Below are positions 9,301-17,307 of a stretch of 64,000 bases of DNA, piece after piece (positions within the stretch are counted from its first letter, which is position 1; the number at the start of each line of letters is the position of its first letter). The stretch comes from Cohnella baijiui (GTDB taxonomy: Bacteria; Bacillota; Bacilli; Paenibacillales; Paenibacillaceae), in NCBI RefSeq assembly GCF_020731285.1, contig NZ_JAJFOW010000004.1, positions 124,001-188,000 of the forward strand, written 5' to 3'. The position numbers and the translations under genes are program-made. The notes under the pieces were generated by a model. It saw only the letters and a list, made by a program, of their open reading frames with translations, did no database searches and had not been told where the DNA came from.

Positions 9301-10243
9301 CCCGATCGGCATCGTCGAACTGCCGTCCGACATGCTCGCCTCCACCAATCCCGGCGGGGCCGAGAACGTAACGATTCGGCTGATGCCGGGCAGCGGGGAC
9401 GGGCTGGACGCGGCGGTTCGCGCCCAGATCGGCGAGCGTCCGATCCTGCACATGGACGTGCTCGCGGGAGACCGGGTGCTCGACTGGAACAGCCCGGCCG
9501 CGCCGGTCACGGTAGCGATCCCGTATACGCCGACCGCCGCGGAGCTGAGCCGTCCGGACCGCATTCTGATCTGGTACCTAGACGAGGCAGGCCAGGCTAC
9601 CCCGATTCCGAATGCGCGCTATGATGCGGCTAGCGGCGCCGTCCGGTTCCGGACGAGCCACTTCAGCGCGTATGCGGTCGCCTTCGCGACCAAGACGTTC
9701 GGCGACCTGAAGACGGTGCCCTGGGCGCAAGAGGCGATCGAGCTGATGGCTTCCCGAGGCATTGTCAAAGGGACATCCGACACAACCTTCTCGCCCTCGG
9801 CTCCGATTCGCAGAGCGGACTTCCTTGCGCTGCTCGTCCGGGCGCTGGAGCTGAAAGGGACGAACGGGTCAGGCGACATGTTCGCCGACGTGAAAACGAC
9901 GGATTACTACTACGACGAAGTGAAGACGGCCAAGGAGCTGGGCATCGCGTCCGGCGCCGGGGACAATCGCTTCCTGCCGACCGGCTCCATCGCCCGCGAG
10001 GACATGATGGTGCTGACGGCGCTGGCACTCCGGGCTGCGGGCCAACCGCTGCCGGAAGGCGGCGACGCGCTGGGCGCCTTCGCCGACGCATCGTCGGTCG
10101 CCGGCTACGCGCGGGACAGCGCCGCGGCGCTTGCCGCAGCCGGCATCGTTCGCGGCGGCGGCGGCAAGCTGTCGCCCAAGGCTCAGTTGACGCGAGCCGA
10201 GGCGGCCGTCCTCCTCGCATCGGTCTGGCAGCTTTCCCGCTAG
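6308..10243 (+). CDS. SLH-anchored GH10 endo-1,4-beta-xylanase, 5'-truncated
   Basis: A 1311-residue multidomain xylanase. Order: tail of a CBM22-like module (1-55), GH10 catalytic domain (about 67-427) with acid/base E205 in DVVNEV and nucleophile E330 in ITELDVSV, two CBM9-type modules (about 435-590 and 592-780), an Fn3 domain (792-885), a Gly/Asp/Pro linker, a beta-rich domain (916-1125) and three SLH repeats (1128-1311). Such enzymes are normally secreted and wall-bound, but here the protein starts inside the first CBM and has no signal peptide, although AAAGGAGG precedes the ATG. The upstream 90 bases encode no leader. The 5' part seems deleted; the product may be cytoplasmic and non-functional in its native role. 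Confidence 0.88.
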   Translation: MIMKALYKTDGEWVQLSGKFTLANTPSVLNAYVEVANDYGETRSFYIDDFALTYLGPVDGPLPVQTDIPKLEEVFKDYFDIGAAVEPAQLEDTHKDLLLRHYGSIVAENSMKPDSISKSADSTQWNFTAADQIANFARDHQLKLRFHTLLWHQQGAEWMLKDDKGNYFAPTPENKETALQRLRDYIRIVVPRYADIASSYDVVNEVIDEGRPDGMRDSQWYRLTGDDFIRTAFTETRNVLDHLRDFKADASDAAVANALGAKLYINDYSTHDPKKRDFLFNLVTRLKADGVPIDGVGHQTHINLTGPSIQQISDSIRKFGQAGFDNQITELDVSVYTNNTDAYETVPQDLLDKQGYRYKELFEALKKLDDEGRTAANPGGWISNVTLWGVADDHTWLTNRPITRQDAPFPFDKRLQAKPAYWGMVDPTKLTVIAKTGSSYRGKPKAGAADPAWSLVPAVKTETIGTLGAELKTMWDDHNLYVRVAVKDASASGDDRVELFLNDGGARKITIARGADGATETDDGYVATAVIPLSGNGVLGRQLPFDVRVTDSGVNDGSEQGRNGAIVSWSDPRNAQDQDVSGYGRLTFVAAPTWAEAAKGTPTIDAEMDDVWEKAGELTTGVWVLGTSGATAKFRTLWDEGHLYIYAVVADPLLSDKSANAYEQDSIEIFVDQNNGKTESYEDDDGQYRINFKNVKTVGGHATADNFRSATRIVDGGYVVEAAIDLDKIAPREGALIGFDLQVNDDGGGDGKRTSVAIWADPSGASYMNTSKLGTLRLVRELTPPVEPEPEAPAAPTGLAASALGSDSIRLSWEGDEDAAVTYSVYRAAMEAGPFEKITSSNVSASTYTDTGLTAATTYYYLVKAERDGLVSEASAVTRATTDAASGGGDGGDGGDGGVTPPVTPPATTPPASGGPKIETKDGQVRIVPTVEVVQGKAKATLSASDLTQALGLANANAQGQKRVVLKLPAVAGAVSYELQLPAALLRDAGAAVFALRTPIGIVELPSDMLASTNPGGAENVTIRLMPGSGDGLDAAVRAQIGERPILHMDVLAGDRVLDWNSPAAPVTVAIPYTPTAAELSRPDRILIWYLDEAGQATPIPNARYDAASGAVRFRTSHFSAYAVAFATKTFGDLKTVPWAQEAIELMASRGIVKGTSDTTFSPSAPIRRADFLALLVRALELKGTNGSGDMFADVKTTDYYYDEVKTAKELGIASGAGDNRFLPTGSIAREDMMVLTALALRAAGQPLPEGGDALGAFADASSVAGYARDSAAALAAAGIVRGGGGKLSPKAQLTRAEAAVLLASVWQLSR

Positions 10244-10280
10244 ACGCGAATCGTTAGCGAAGCTTGGGCATAGATAGAGA

Positions 10281-10316
10281 AGGCGGCTTGGGGAAAACCC
10301 CGGGCCGCCTTTTCTT
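10281..10316 (+). terminator. Terminator of the xylanase gene
   Basis: AGGCGGC (10281-10287) pairs with GCCGCCT (10304-10310), with an inner GGGG/CCCC stem around AAAA. TTTTCTT follows. It lies 38 bases after the stop codon. Confidence 0.85.
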
Positions 10317-10344
10317 AGTCATGCAGAATGGATAAGTTTTACTC

Positions 10345-10410
10345 TCTCCATTTCTGTAGGACTTCCGATAAAAACGTGTTGCCGTCCGGAAAGACGGCAA
10401 AGCCGTTTTT
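10345..10410. repeat. Degenerate intergenic repeat, copy 1
   Basis: The segment CTCCATTTCTGTAGGACTTC, continuing into CGATAAAAACGTG, resembles CCATTTCCGTATGACCTC followed by CGATAAAAACGTG at 11029-11060. The match is imperfect. Both copies lie in the non-coding kilobase between the xylanase and the ROK repressor. No function is evident. Confidence 0.5.
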
Positions 10411-10723
10411 ACTGCCATTTAGAAGAGGCTGACTCATAAGGCTGAAATGGGGCCCGAGAGTCAGCAGCGCGGTTTTCAATGCGGCTTCATTGACATCAAT
10501 TGACGATCTTTCCACTCCTGACGGCTGCCTCGGACGCGTGGCTAATTGCGAGGCTGGTTTCGAATGAATCAGTTGGGTCTTGTTGCAAATTCGTCGGATT
10601 CCGGCCGTTGGTTCGCCACTAGTGTAAGCCAATTGGTTCCTTGTTTGCGCTCGGTTCGGGTCGCTCAGTCAATTAGTTGCATTCGTACATCTGTTTAGGG
10701 TCATTTCGGGAGGGTGGAGCGGT

Positions 10724-10856
10724 TTACTTGTAAAAGTACATCTAATTTAGTGTAAATCCGCCCTATACACAGAAAACAGACGATTTAGTTGTACTTTTGC
10801 AACTAAGTGACCGTTAGCAGGAAATATAGCAAAATTAGATGTACGTTTGCATCTAA
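10724..10856. repeat. Intergenic element with three regularly built hairpins
   Basis: Three inverted repeats with 7-base arms and 8-base loops: TTACTTG/CATCTAA at 10724-10745 (imperfect), TTAGTTG/CAACTAA at 10785-10806 (perfect) and TTAGATG/CATCTAA at 10835-10856 (perfect). The loops are related (TACTTTTG, TACGTTTG). The last two start exactly 50 bases apart. This part of the gap is AT-rich relative to its surroundings and has no supported reading frame. It resembles interspersed intergenic repeats. Confidence 0.7.
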
Positions 10857-11022
10857 ATCGTTGGATGCCCTGGCGGGTAGGCAACACGGAAAGCGGATTC
10901 CGGCGTTTCGCGTCATGCCGAAGGTAAGCTTGGAGGTCCGATGGCTTTCGCTTGCCCATCATTTGTTGAAGAAGGAGGCAGTGGATCGAAAGCGAGAAAC
11001 GGCGGTGCAGGTTTAGCCCAAT

Positions 11023-11100
11023 CCATTTCCGTATGACCTCCGATAAAAACGTGCCGCCATCTTCCTTGAAACGGCGGAGCCGGGTTTACTTGTTTGCACC
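11023..11100. repeat. Degenerate intergenic repeat, copy 2
   Basis: Imperfect second copy of the segment at 10345-10410, sharing CGATAAAAACGTG and the flanking CCATTTC-GTA-GAC pattern. The rest of 10317-11423 shows the hairpin element and the ROK promoter but no gene I can support. Confidence 0.45.
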
Positions 11101-11264
11101 GCCGCAAAAGGCGACTTTCTCCAGTCCTGAAAAAAATGTGCACGCAATTCGATGTTAGATATGTGTAACCACCGTTCGGCGCCATTCTTGCATTTTTCAA
11201 ATCCAGCGTGGGAGTAAACGCATTCACTTCCACGTTTAAACAAAAATTTAGAATGTCATCTATA

Positions 11265-11293
11265 TTGACACACAGGCCCTATGAAACTATTAT
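11265..11293 (+). promoter_or_regulatory. Sigma-A promoter of the ROK/asparaginase/transporter operon
   Basis: A perfect -35 box TTGACA (11265-11270), a 17-bp spacer and the -10 box TATTAT (11288-11293), about 130 bases before the ROK repressor start. It is the only strong promoter seen before the long operon. TATAAT at 11291-11296 overlaps but would give a 20-bp spacer. Confidence 0.65.
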
Positions 11294-11423
11294 AATTATC
11301 ATCACTGGAGAAATTAACTCAGTTTTGCACGAATATTTTGAGGATCTTCAACCTGCAACCCCTCAGATACCCCTTTTTCCAGCCTTCATTACTCTCATGG
11401 TGAAATGAATGAGGAGAATGCCC

Positions 11424-12581
11424 GTGGAGAAGCACGACCAAGGTTTTATGAGAAAGCAAAACAAGCTGACGGTGTTCGAGATCATCAAGAACCATCATCC
11501 GATCTCGCGCGCCGACATCGCCAAACGAACGGGCATGAGCCCGACCACGGTTAGCCGGATCGTCGGGGAGCTGGCGGAGCAGGGGTACCTGGTGGACGCG
11601 GAGCAAACTTCCGCAGGGCTCGGCCGAAAGTCGACGCTGCTCGGCATGGTGAACGCCTCCGTCCTGTCGGTGGGCGTCGAGATCGACCGGAGTGTCATGA
11701 GCGTCGGCATCGTAGACCTGCAGGGCAAGCTCGTCTGCAGCGGCAAGTACTCGCGCGTGGCGGACGAGGGTCCCGACCGGACGATCGAGCGGATCGGCGA
11801 AGCGATCGGACAGCTCACGCAGCAGCAGTCGATCGACAAAGACCGCATCGTCGGCATCGGCGTCGGGCTGCCCGGCATCGTGAACAACGAGGAAGGCATC
11901 GTCGTCTTCTCCGTCCAGCTCGGCTGGAAGAATGTGCCGCTGGCCGCCAAGCTGAAGGCGCTGACCGGCTACGACATCGCGGTGGACAACGAGCTGAAGG
12001 TGCGGGCGCTCGCCGAGCATTTGAAAGGCGCGGCGGTCGGTTCCACCCGCACGGCGCTGCTCGGCTTCGGTCAGGGCGTCGGCTCCGCGATCATCCTCGA
12101 GGGCGACATCTACCGCGGCGGCATGAACAGCGCGGGCGAGATCGGGCACACGACGGTCGATCCGAGCGGGATGATGTGCGAATGCGGCAAGGCGGGCTGC
12201 CTGCAGACGTACATCAACATCGGGTCGCTGCTTTCCGAAGCCAACCGGATCCGTCCGGTGGACACGATCGAGGAGCTGTTCGCGGCGCGGCGCGCGGGCG
12301 AGCACTGGGCGATGCACCTGATCGAGCGCGCCCTCATGTACATGGCGATCACGATCAACAACGTCGTCTGCATGTACAACCCCGACAGCGTCATCTTGAG
12401 CGGCGAGCTGGTGGACAAGTTTCCCGAAATTTACGACGAGATCGGGCAAATGTACTTGTCCCGCTACGTCTGGATGCCGCTCGTCGGCTCGTTTGCCTTT
12501 CACCGTTCGCTGCTGGACGAACGAGGGGTCATGATCGGATCGGGCCTGCTGTCGCAAAACCGTTTTTTTGCATTGGAATAA
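11424..12581 (+). CDS. ROK family transcriptional repressor (XylR/NagC type)
   Basis: About 385 residues: an N-terminal winged helix (ISRADIAKRTGMSPTTVSRI, then VGELAEQGYL) joined to a ROK sugar-binding domain with GVGLPGIVNNEEG and the zinc motif CECGKAGC. ROK repressors of this build bind a sugar or sugar phosphate and release DNA. The GTG at 11424 is preferred because GAGGAG lies 7 bases upstream; an ATG at 11409 lies before that site. It is the first gene of a run ending in a ROK kinase and a fucosidase, so it probably controls that operon in response to a sugar from the same pathway. Confidence 0.88.
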   Translation: MEKHDQGFMRKQNKLTVFEIIKNHHPISRADIAKRTGMSPTTVSRIVGELAEQGYLVDAEQTSAGLGRKSTLLGMVNASVLSVGVEIDRSVMSVGIVDLQGKLVCSGKYSRVADEGPDRTIERIGEAIGQLTQQQSIDKDRIVGIGVGLPGIVNNEEGIVVFSVQLGWKNVPLAAKLKALTGYDIAVDNELKVRALAEHLKGAAVGSTRTALLGFGQGVGSAIILEGDIYRGGMNSAGEIGHTTVDPSGMMCECGKAGCLQTYINIGSLLSEANRIRPVDTIEELFAARRAGEHWAMHLIERALMYMAITINNVVCMYNPDSVILSGELVDKFPEIYDEIGQMYLSRYVWMPLVGSFAFHRSLLDERGVMIGSGLLSQNRFFALE

Positions 12582-12608
12582 GCTGCGGAGAGCAGGGGGG
12601 CTAACAAC

Positions 12609-13610
12609 ATGGGATTCACGCCATTGGTCGAAGAGTATCGCGGGGGCGTCCTCGAAAACGTGCATTACGGCGCGGTCAGCGTCGTGGACGAGCGGGGCCG
12701 CGTTCTATACAAAGCCGGCGATCCGGATCACCTGACATTTCTGCGATCCGCCGCCAAGCCGTTTCAGGCGATGCCGGCGATGAAGCGCCGCATCGACCGA
12801 GATTACGGTCTAACCGGGACGGAAGCCGCGCTCTTCGCCGCCTCGCATCGGGGCGAAGCGTATCACATCGAAGCGCTGGAGTCGATGTTCCGCAAGATGG
12901 AGCTGCGCGAGGAGGATCTTCACTGCTGCGCCAGCTACCCGCTGAACGAAGAGGCGAAGGCGGAGCGCCTGCGCGCCCATGAGCCGAAGCGCCGGATCTT
13001 CCACAACTGCTCCGGCAAGCATGCCGGAATGATGGGTCTCAGCAAGCAGATGGGCTGGGACGTGCGAACCTATTACGAGCTGTCTCATCCCGTCCAGCAG
13101 GAGATTCTGGGCACGGTGGCGGAAATCGCCGAGGTGCCGAAGGCATCCATTCCGCTTGGCGTGGACGGCTGCGGACTTCCGATTTTCGCGCTGCCCCTCC
13201 ATAAGATCGCGTTTGCCTACCTGAAGCTGGCGTGCCCCGACTTGATCGCGGATCCTGCGAGCCGGGAAGCGGCCGCCGTCATCGCCAAGCTGATGAACGA
13301 CCATCCCGATATGATCGCCGACCGCCAGTTCGTCTGCTCGGCGCTGCTGAAGGACGACAACCTGGCGGCCAAAGGCGGGGCGAAGGGCGTTTACGGCATC
13401 GGGCTGCGGAAGGAGCGGATCGGCATCTCGCTCAAAGTGTCGGACGGCTCCGAGCAGGTGTGGCCGTGCATCATCGCCTCCATTCTGGAACGTCTCGGCT
13501 ACGGCAACCAGGCGACGATCGACCGGCTCTACGCGCTCGTGCCGAACGAAATCGTAAACGACGGCGGCACGCCGGTGGGCGAGCGTCGGGCGGTTTTCCA
13601 GTGGGCGTAG
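12609..13610 (+). CDS. Asparaginase II family amidohydrolase
   Basis: A 333-residue protein of the thermolabile L-asparaginase (Asparaginase_II) family, which hydrolyses L-asparagine to aspartate and ammonia. The N-terminus carries the family pattern HYGAVSVVDERGRVLYKAGD followed by FLRSAAKPFQAMPAM; GVDGCGLPIFALPL and HNCSGKHAGMMGLS are the other conserved blocks. It is not the N-terminal-nucleophile glycosylasparaginase family. It starts 27 bases after the ROK repressor with GGGGGG upstream. Its place among a peptide importer, an aminopeptidase and a fucosidase suggests that asparagine or an asparagine conjugate is a product of the imported substrate. Confidence 0.82.
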   Translation: MGFTPLVEEYRGGVLENVHYGAVSVVDERGRVLYKAGDPDHLTFLRSAAKPFQAMPAMKRRIDRDYGLTGTEAALFAASHRGEAYHIEALESMFRKMELREEDLHCCASYPLNEEAKAERLRAHEPKRRIFHNCSGKHAGMMGLSKQMGWDVRTYYELSHPVQQEILGTVAEIAEVPKASIPLGVDGCGLPIFALPLHKIAFAYLKLACPDLIADPASREAAAVIAKLMNDHPDMIADRQFVCSALLKDDNLAAKGGAKGVYGIGLRKERIGISLKVSDGSEQVWPCIIASILERLGYGNQATIDRLYALVPNEIVNDGGTPVGERRAVFQWA

Positions 13611-13699
13611 CCGAAGGACGAGAGTAATCTCCGTGTCCCGATCCCGGTCAGACAGGGAGCTATTCTAATACACACGAAAATGAAAAGGGAGTGTTGAGG

Positions 13700-15319
13700 T
13701 TGAAGGCAAAGCGCAAATCATGGTTGGCATTGCTCCTGCTCGTCATCGTCTCCGTCGTCGCCGCGGGCTGCGGCGGCTCCAACAACAAGGGTAGCGAAGG
13801 CGGCTCCGCTTCGCCCGGCGCCTCGTCCGGCGCGACCGCAAGCGCCGGCACCGGTTCCAAAAACGGCAAAGGCATCACCATCGCCATCAACACGAATATC
13901 ATCACCCTCGACCCGCACAACGCGAGCGACACGCACTCGATCAGTGCGGCCCGTACGATGTACGAAGGCCTGCTCGGCTTCGACGAGAACATGAACCTCG
14001 TCCCCGTGCTGGCGACCGACTACAAGATCAGCGACGACGGCCTGACCTACACGTTCACGCTGCGCGAAAACGTGAAGTTCCAGGACGGCACGGACTTCAA
14101 CGCCGAAGCCGTCAAGGCCAATATCGCCCGCATCCAGGACGAGAAAAACAACCTTCGCCTGCGCAAAAGCTTTGCCAAGGTCGCCAAGGTCGAAGCGCCG
14201 GACGCAAAGACCGTCGTTTTCACGCTTAGCGAACCGTACAACGCCTTCTTGAACAAAGTCGCCATGGCGGGCATGATCAGCCCGAAGGCGCTGTCCGAGA
14301 GCGGCGCCGACATCGCCAAAAAGCCGGTGGGCACGGGTCCGTTCAAGCTTAAGGACTGGACCCAGGGCGACAGCCTCGTCGTCGAGAAGAATTCCGACTA
14401 TTGGCAGCAAGGCTTCCCGAAGGTCGACGGCATCACGTTCCGCTCCGTGCCGGAGAATGGCTCGCGCATCGCCATGCTGAAAACCGGCGAAGCCGACTTC
14501 ATCTACCCGCTGCCGACCGAGCAAGTGTCCGAGGTGGACGGCAAGGACGGCATCGTCGTCAACAAGACCGACTCCACGATCGTCCGCTACGTCACGCTGA
14601 ACACGATGAAAAAGCCGTTTGACGACCTGAAGGTCCGCCAAGCGATCAACTATGCGATCAACAAGGAAGCCTACATCAAAGTCGTCAAGTCGGGCCTCGG
14701 CGTCAAGCTGGATTCGACGATGTCCTCGAAGACGCAGTACTACTCGCAGCAAACGGGCTATGATTACGATGTCGAGAAAGCGAAGCAGCTGCTTGCGGAC
14801 GCCGGCTACCCGAACGGCTTCGAAGCCGAGATCTGGGGCGAGAACGACTCCGAAACGATCAAGGGCATGCAATTCATCCAGCAGCAGCTGGCGCTCGTCG
14901 GCATCAAGCTGGACGTGAAGTCGATGGAGGGCGGCACGCTGTCCGACCAAATCAACTCCGCGAAGACGCCGCAAGAAGCCAAGATCCAAATGTGGTACGT
15001 CAGCTGGTCGCCGTCCTCCGGCGACGCCGACGGCGCGACGCGCGGTCTGTTCAGCAGCGAAATGTTCCCGCCGGCGGGCTCCAACACCGCCTACTATAAG
15101 AACGAAAACGTAGACAAGTGGATCGCCGAGGCCAACAAGGCGACCGACCCGGAGAAGGCGAAAGCCATCTACGCCGACATCCAAAAGACGATCTGGAACG
15201 ACGCTCCGTGGGCCTTTATGGGCGTGGATCAGATCATCTCCGGCAGCCGGACGTCGCTGAGCGGCGTGAAGGTCTTCCCGGACGGCTCCATCAACGTGCT
15301 GAACGCGGAAGTCAAATAA
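13700..15319 (+). CDS. Oligopeptide-type ABC transporter substrate-binding lipoprotein
   Basis: A 539-residue extracellular solute-binding protein of family 5 (DppA/OppA/NikA). The N-terminus is a lipoprotein signal (KRKSW, a hydrophobic stretch, lipobox VVAAGC) and then a Ser/Gly-rich linker. Family motifs follow, such as TLDPHNASDTHSISAARTMY and PVGTGPFKLKDW. The TTG at 13700 is preferred because AAAAGGGA sits 9 bases upstream; the GTG at 13691 lies directly next to that site. It delivers ligand to the permeases that follow. Family 5 proteins bind peptides but also oligosaccharides or metal chelates. Confidence 0.9.
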   Translation: MKAKRKSWLALLLLVIVSVVAAGCGGSNNKGSEGGSASPGASSGATASAGTGSKNGKGITIAINTNIITLDPHNASDTHSISAARTMYEGLLGFDENMNLVPVLATDYKISDDGLTYTFTLRENVKFQDGTDFNAEAVKANIARIQDEKNNLRLRKSFAKVAKVEAPDAKTVVFTLSEPYNAFLNKVAMAGMISPKALSESGADIAKKPVGTGPFKLKDWTQGDSLVVEKNSDYWQQGFPKVDGITFRSVPENGSRIAMLKTGEADFIYPLPTEQVSEVDGKDGIVVNKTDSTIVRYVTLNTMKKPFDDLKVRQAINYAINKEAYIKVVKSGLGVKLDSTMSSKTQYYSQQTGYDYDVEKAKQLLADAGYPNGFEAEIWGENDSETIKGMQFIQQQLALVGIKLDVKSMEGGTLSDQINSAKTPQEAKIQMWYVSWSPSSGDADGATRGLFSSEMFPPAGSNTAYYKNENVDKWIAEANKATDPEKAKAIYADIQKTIWNDAPWAFMGVDQIISGSRTSLSGVKVFPDGSINVLNAEVK

Positions 15320-15352
15320 TCACGGCAAGGCGAAGTCTCATATCCACGGAAC

Positions 15353-15396
15353 GGAGCCGCTTCTATTCTTTAGGCGAGAAGCGGCTCCCTTTTCTC
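15353..15396 (+). terminator. Intra-operon hairpin after the binding protein
   Basis: GGAGCCGCTTCT (15353-15364) pairs with AGAAGCGGCTCC (15377-15388), a perfect 12-bp stem, followed by CTTTTCTCTT. It sits between the binding-protein gene and the permeases, where partial termination would make binding protein more abundant than the membrane parts. Confidence 0.8.
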
Positions 15397-15424
15397 TTAT
15401 CGATCCGGAAGGAGGTCTATCGCG

Positions 15425-16345
15425 TTGGGCAGATATGCGTTGCAAAGACTGATCGGCGTCATCCCATTGCTGTTCATCGTGTCGGTGCTCGTCTTCATGT
15501 TCATCCACCTGATCCCGGGCGATCCGGCCCGCCTCATCGCAGGCAAGGACGCCACGCTCGAGGAGATTCACGGCATCCAGCACCAGCTCGGACTGGACCT
15601 GCCGCTCTGGCGGCAATATTTCAACTACATGGGCGACCTGCTGAGCGGCAACCTCGGACAGTCGATCCGCTCGGGGCTGCCGGTGACCGACATGCTGTCG
15701 AGCCGGATCATGCCGACGCTCTGGCTGACCTTCCTCAGCATGGCGTGGGCGCTCGTGATCGGCATTCTGATCGGCGTCGTCTCCGCGGTGTACCGCAACC
15801 GCTGGCCGGACTACGCCGGGACGCTGATCGCCATTTCGGGCATGTCGGTGCCGGGCTTCTGGCTCGGACTCGTGCTCATCCAGATCTTCTCCGTGCAGCT
15901 CGGCTGGGTGCCGACGGGCGGCGTCGACTCCTGGAAGTCCTACATCATGCCTTCGCTGACGTTGGGGGCGGGCATCATGTCGATGCTGGCGCGCTACTCG
16001 CGGTCGTCCATGCTGGAGACGATGCGCGAAGACTACATCCGCACCGGGCGGGCCAAAGGGCTGCGCGAGACGCTTGTCGTCGGCCGCCACGCCCTGCGCA
16101 ATTCGCTCATTCAGGTCGTCACGGTGGCGGGGCTGCAATTCGGCTTTTTGCTCGGCGGTTCGGTCATGGTCGAGACGGTATTCAGCATCCCGGGGATCGG
16201 CCGGCTGCTCGTCGATTCGATCCTGTACCGGGACTACACGGTCATCCAGGCGCTGCTGCTCATCTTTGCGACCCAGTTCATCCTCATTAACTTGATCGTA
16301 GATTTGCTGTACGGCGTACTCAATCCGAAGATCCGGTATTCCTGA
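15425..16345 (+). CDS. ABC transporter permease, DppB/OppB type
   Basis: A 306-residue permease with the DppB layout: N-terminal helix (RLIGVIPLLFIVSVLVFMF), HLIPGDPARLIAG just after it, and the conserved block GRAKGLRETLVVGRHALRNS that docks to the ATPases. The start is TTG at 15425, with GGAGGT 8 bases upstream. It should pair with the DppC-type protein to form the channel. Confidence 0.9.
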   Translation: MGRYALQRLIGVIPLLFIVSVLVFMFIHLIPGDPARLIAGKDATLEEIHGIQHQLGLDLPLWRQYFNYMGDLLSGNLGQSIRSGLPVTDMLSSRIMPTLWLTFLSMAWALVIGILIGVVSAVYRNRWPDYAGTLIAISGMSVPGFWLGLVLIQIFSVQLGWVPTGGVDSWKSYIMPSLTLGAGIMSMLARYSRSSMLETMREDYIRTGRAKGLRETLVVGRHALRNSLIQVVTVAGLQFGFLLGGSVMVETVFSIPGIGRLLVDSILYRDYTVIQALLLIFATQFILINLIVDLLYGVLNPKIRYS

Positions 16346-16380
16346 CGGGATGGGCCATAGCCACGTGGAGGAGGGACACC

Positions 16381-17295
16381 ATGCTTGACAATTCGCTCGA
16401 CAATCGCCCGGGAGGCGCCGCGGTGCCGCTCGAGGCGGCCGCTCCGGCCCGGACGGGGGGGCGGTTCAAGACGTTTTTTCGCAAATTTCGCAAACAACGG
16501 TTGGCCTTCGCGGCAACCTGCTTCATTCTTTTGCTGCTGCTCGTCGCGGTCTTCGGCCCCTTGCTGACGCCGTACAATCCGGATACGCCGGATTACGACG
16601 CGCTGATGCAGGGTCCGTCGGCCGCGCATTGGGCGGGGACGGACGAGTACGGCCGGGATATTCTGAGCCGGCTCATCGACGGCACCCGCTTGACGCTGGC
16701 GGTCAGTCTCAGCGCCGTGTTCATCGCGGCCGTGCTCGGCACGATGCTCGGGCTGCTGAGCGGCTACTACGGCGGCTGGCTGGACCGGATCATCATGCGC
16801 GGCAGCGACGTGCTGTTCTCGTTCCCGGATTTGCTGCTCGCGATCGGGATCGTCGCGATCCTCGGCCCTGGCTTGTCCAACGTCGTCATTGCCGTCGCCG
16901 TGTTCGGCACCCCGTCGTTCGCCCGCATCATCCGCAGCGTGACGCTGTCGGTCAAGGAGACGCTGTTCGTCGAGGCGACGCGCTCCATGGGGGCCAAGGA
17001 CAGCCGCATCATCTGGCGCCACATTTTTCCTGAGACCGTGTCCAGCATCATCGTAAACGTGTCGATGCGCATCGGCGGGGCGATCCTGGCCGCCGCATCG
17101 CTCAGCTTTCTCGGCATGGGCGCGAAGACGACGGAGCCCGACTGGGGCGCCATGCTGAGCATGGGACGCGACTATCTGAGCATCGCGCCGCACATCGTCT
17201 ATTTCCCCGGCTTAACCATCTTCCTCGCGGTGCTCGCGTTCAACATCTTCGGAGACGGGCTGCGCGACGCGCTGGATCCCAAGATCAAATCATAA
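16381..17295 (+). CDS. ABC transporter permease, DppC/OppC type
   Basis: A 304-residue permease. Family features are the N-terminal helix near residues 40-60, AAHWAGTDEYGRDILSRLI (the DppC 'GTDxxGRDxxSR' motif) and the EAA-type loop VEATRSMGAKDSRIIWRHIF. An unusual 30-residue N-terminal extension rich in Ala, Pro and Arg precedes the first helix. GGAGGAGGG lies just upstream of the ATG. It is the partner of the preceding permease. Confidence 0.9.
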   Translation: MLDNSLDNRPGGAAVPLEAAAPARTGGRFKTFFRKFRKQRLAFAATCFILLLLLVAVFGPLLTPYNPDTPDYDALMQGPSAAHWAGTDEYGRDILSRLIDGTRLTLAVSLSAVFIAAVLGTMLGLLSGYYGGWLDRIIMRGSDVLFSFPDLLLAIGIVAILGPGLSNVVIAVAVFGTPSFARIIRSVTLSVKETLFVEATRSMGAKDSRIIWRHIFPETVSSIIVNVSMRIGGAILAAASLSFLGMGAKTTEPDWGAMLSMGRDYLSIAPHIVYFPGLTIFLAVLAFNIFGDGLRDALDPKIKS

Positions 17296-17307
17296 GGAGG
17301 GACGGAC

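Noticed and set aside
6269..9451. 1060-residue frame on the minus strand opposite the xylanase
   Set aside because: The plus strand encodes recognisable GH10, CBM9, Fn3 and SLH domains. The opposite frame is Arg-rich with no recognisable domain and has no start signal; it is a GC-bias shadow.
10339..10632. 97-residue minus-strand frame in the xylanase-ROK gap
   Set aside because: It has no ribosome-binding site, overlaps a degenerate repeat, and resembles no family.
11208..11408. 66-residue plus-strand frame before the ROK repressor
   Set aside because: It spans the sigma-A promoter at 11265-11293 and has no ribosome-binding site.
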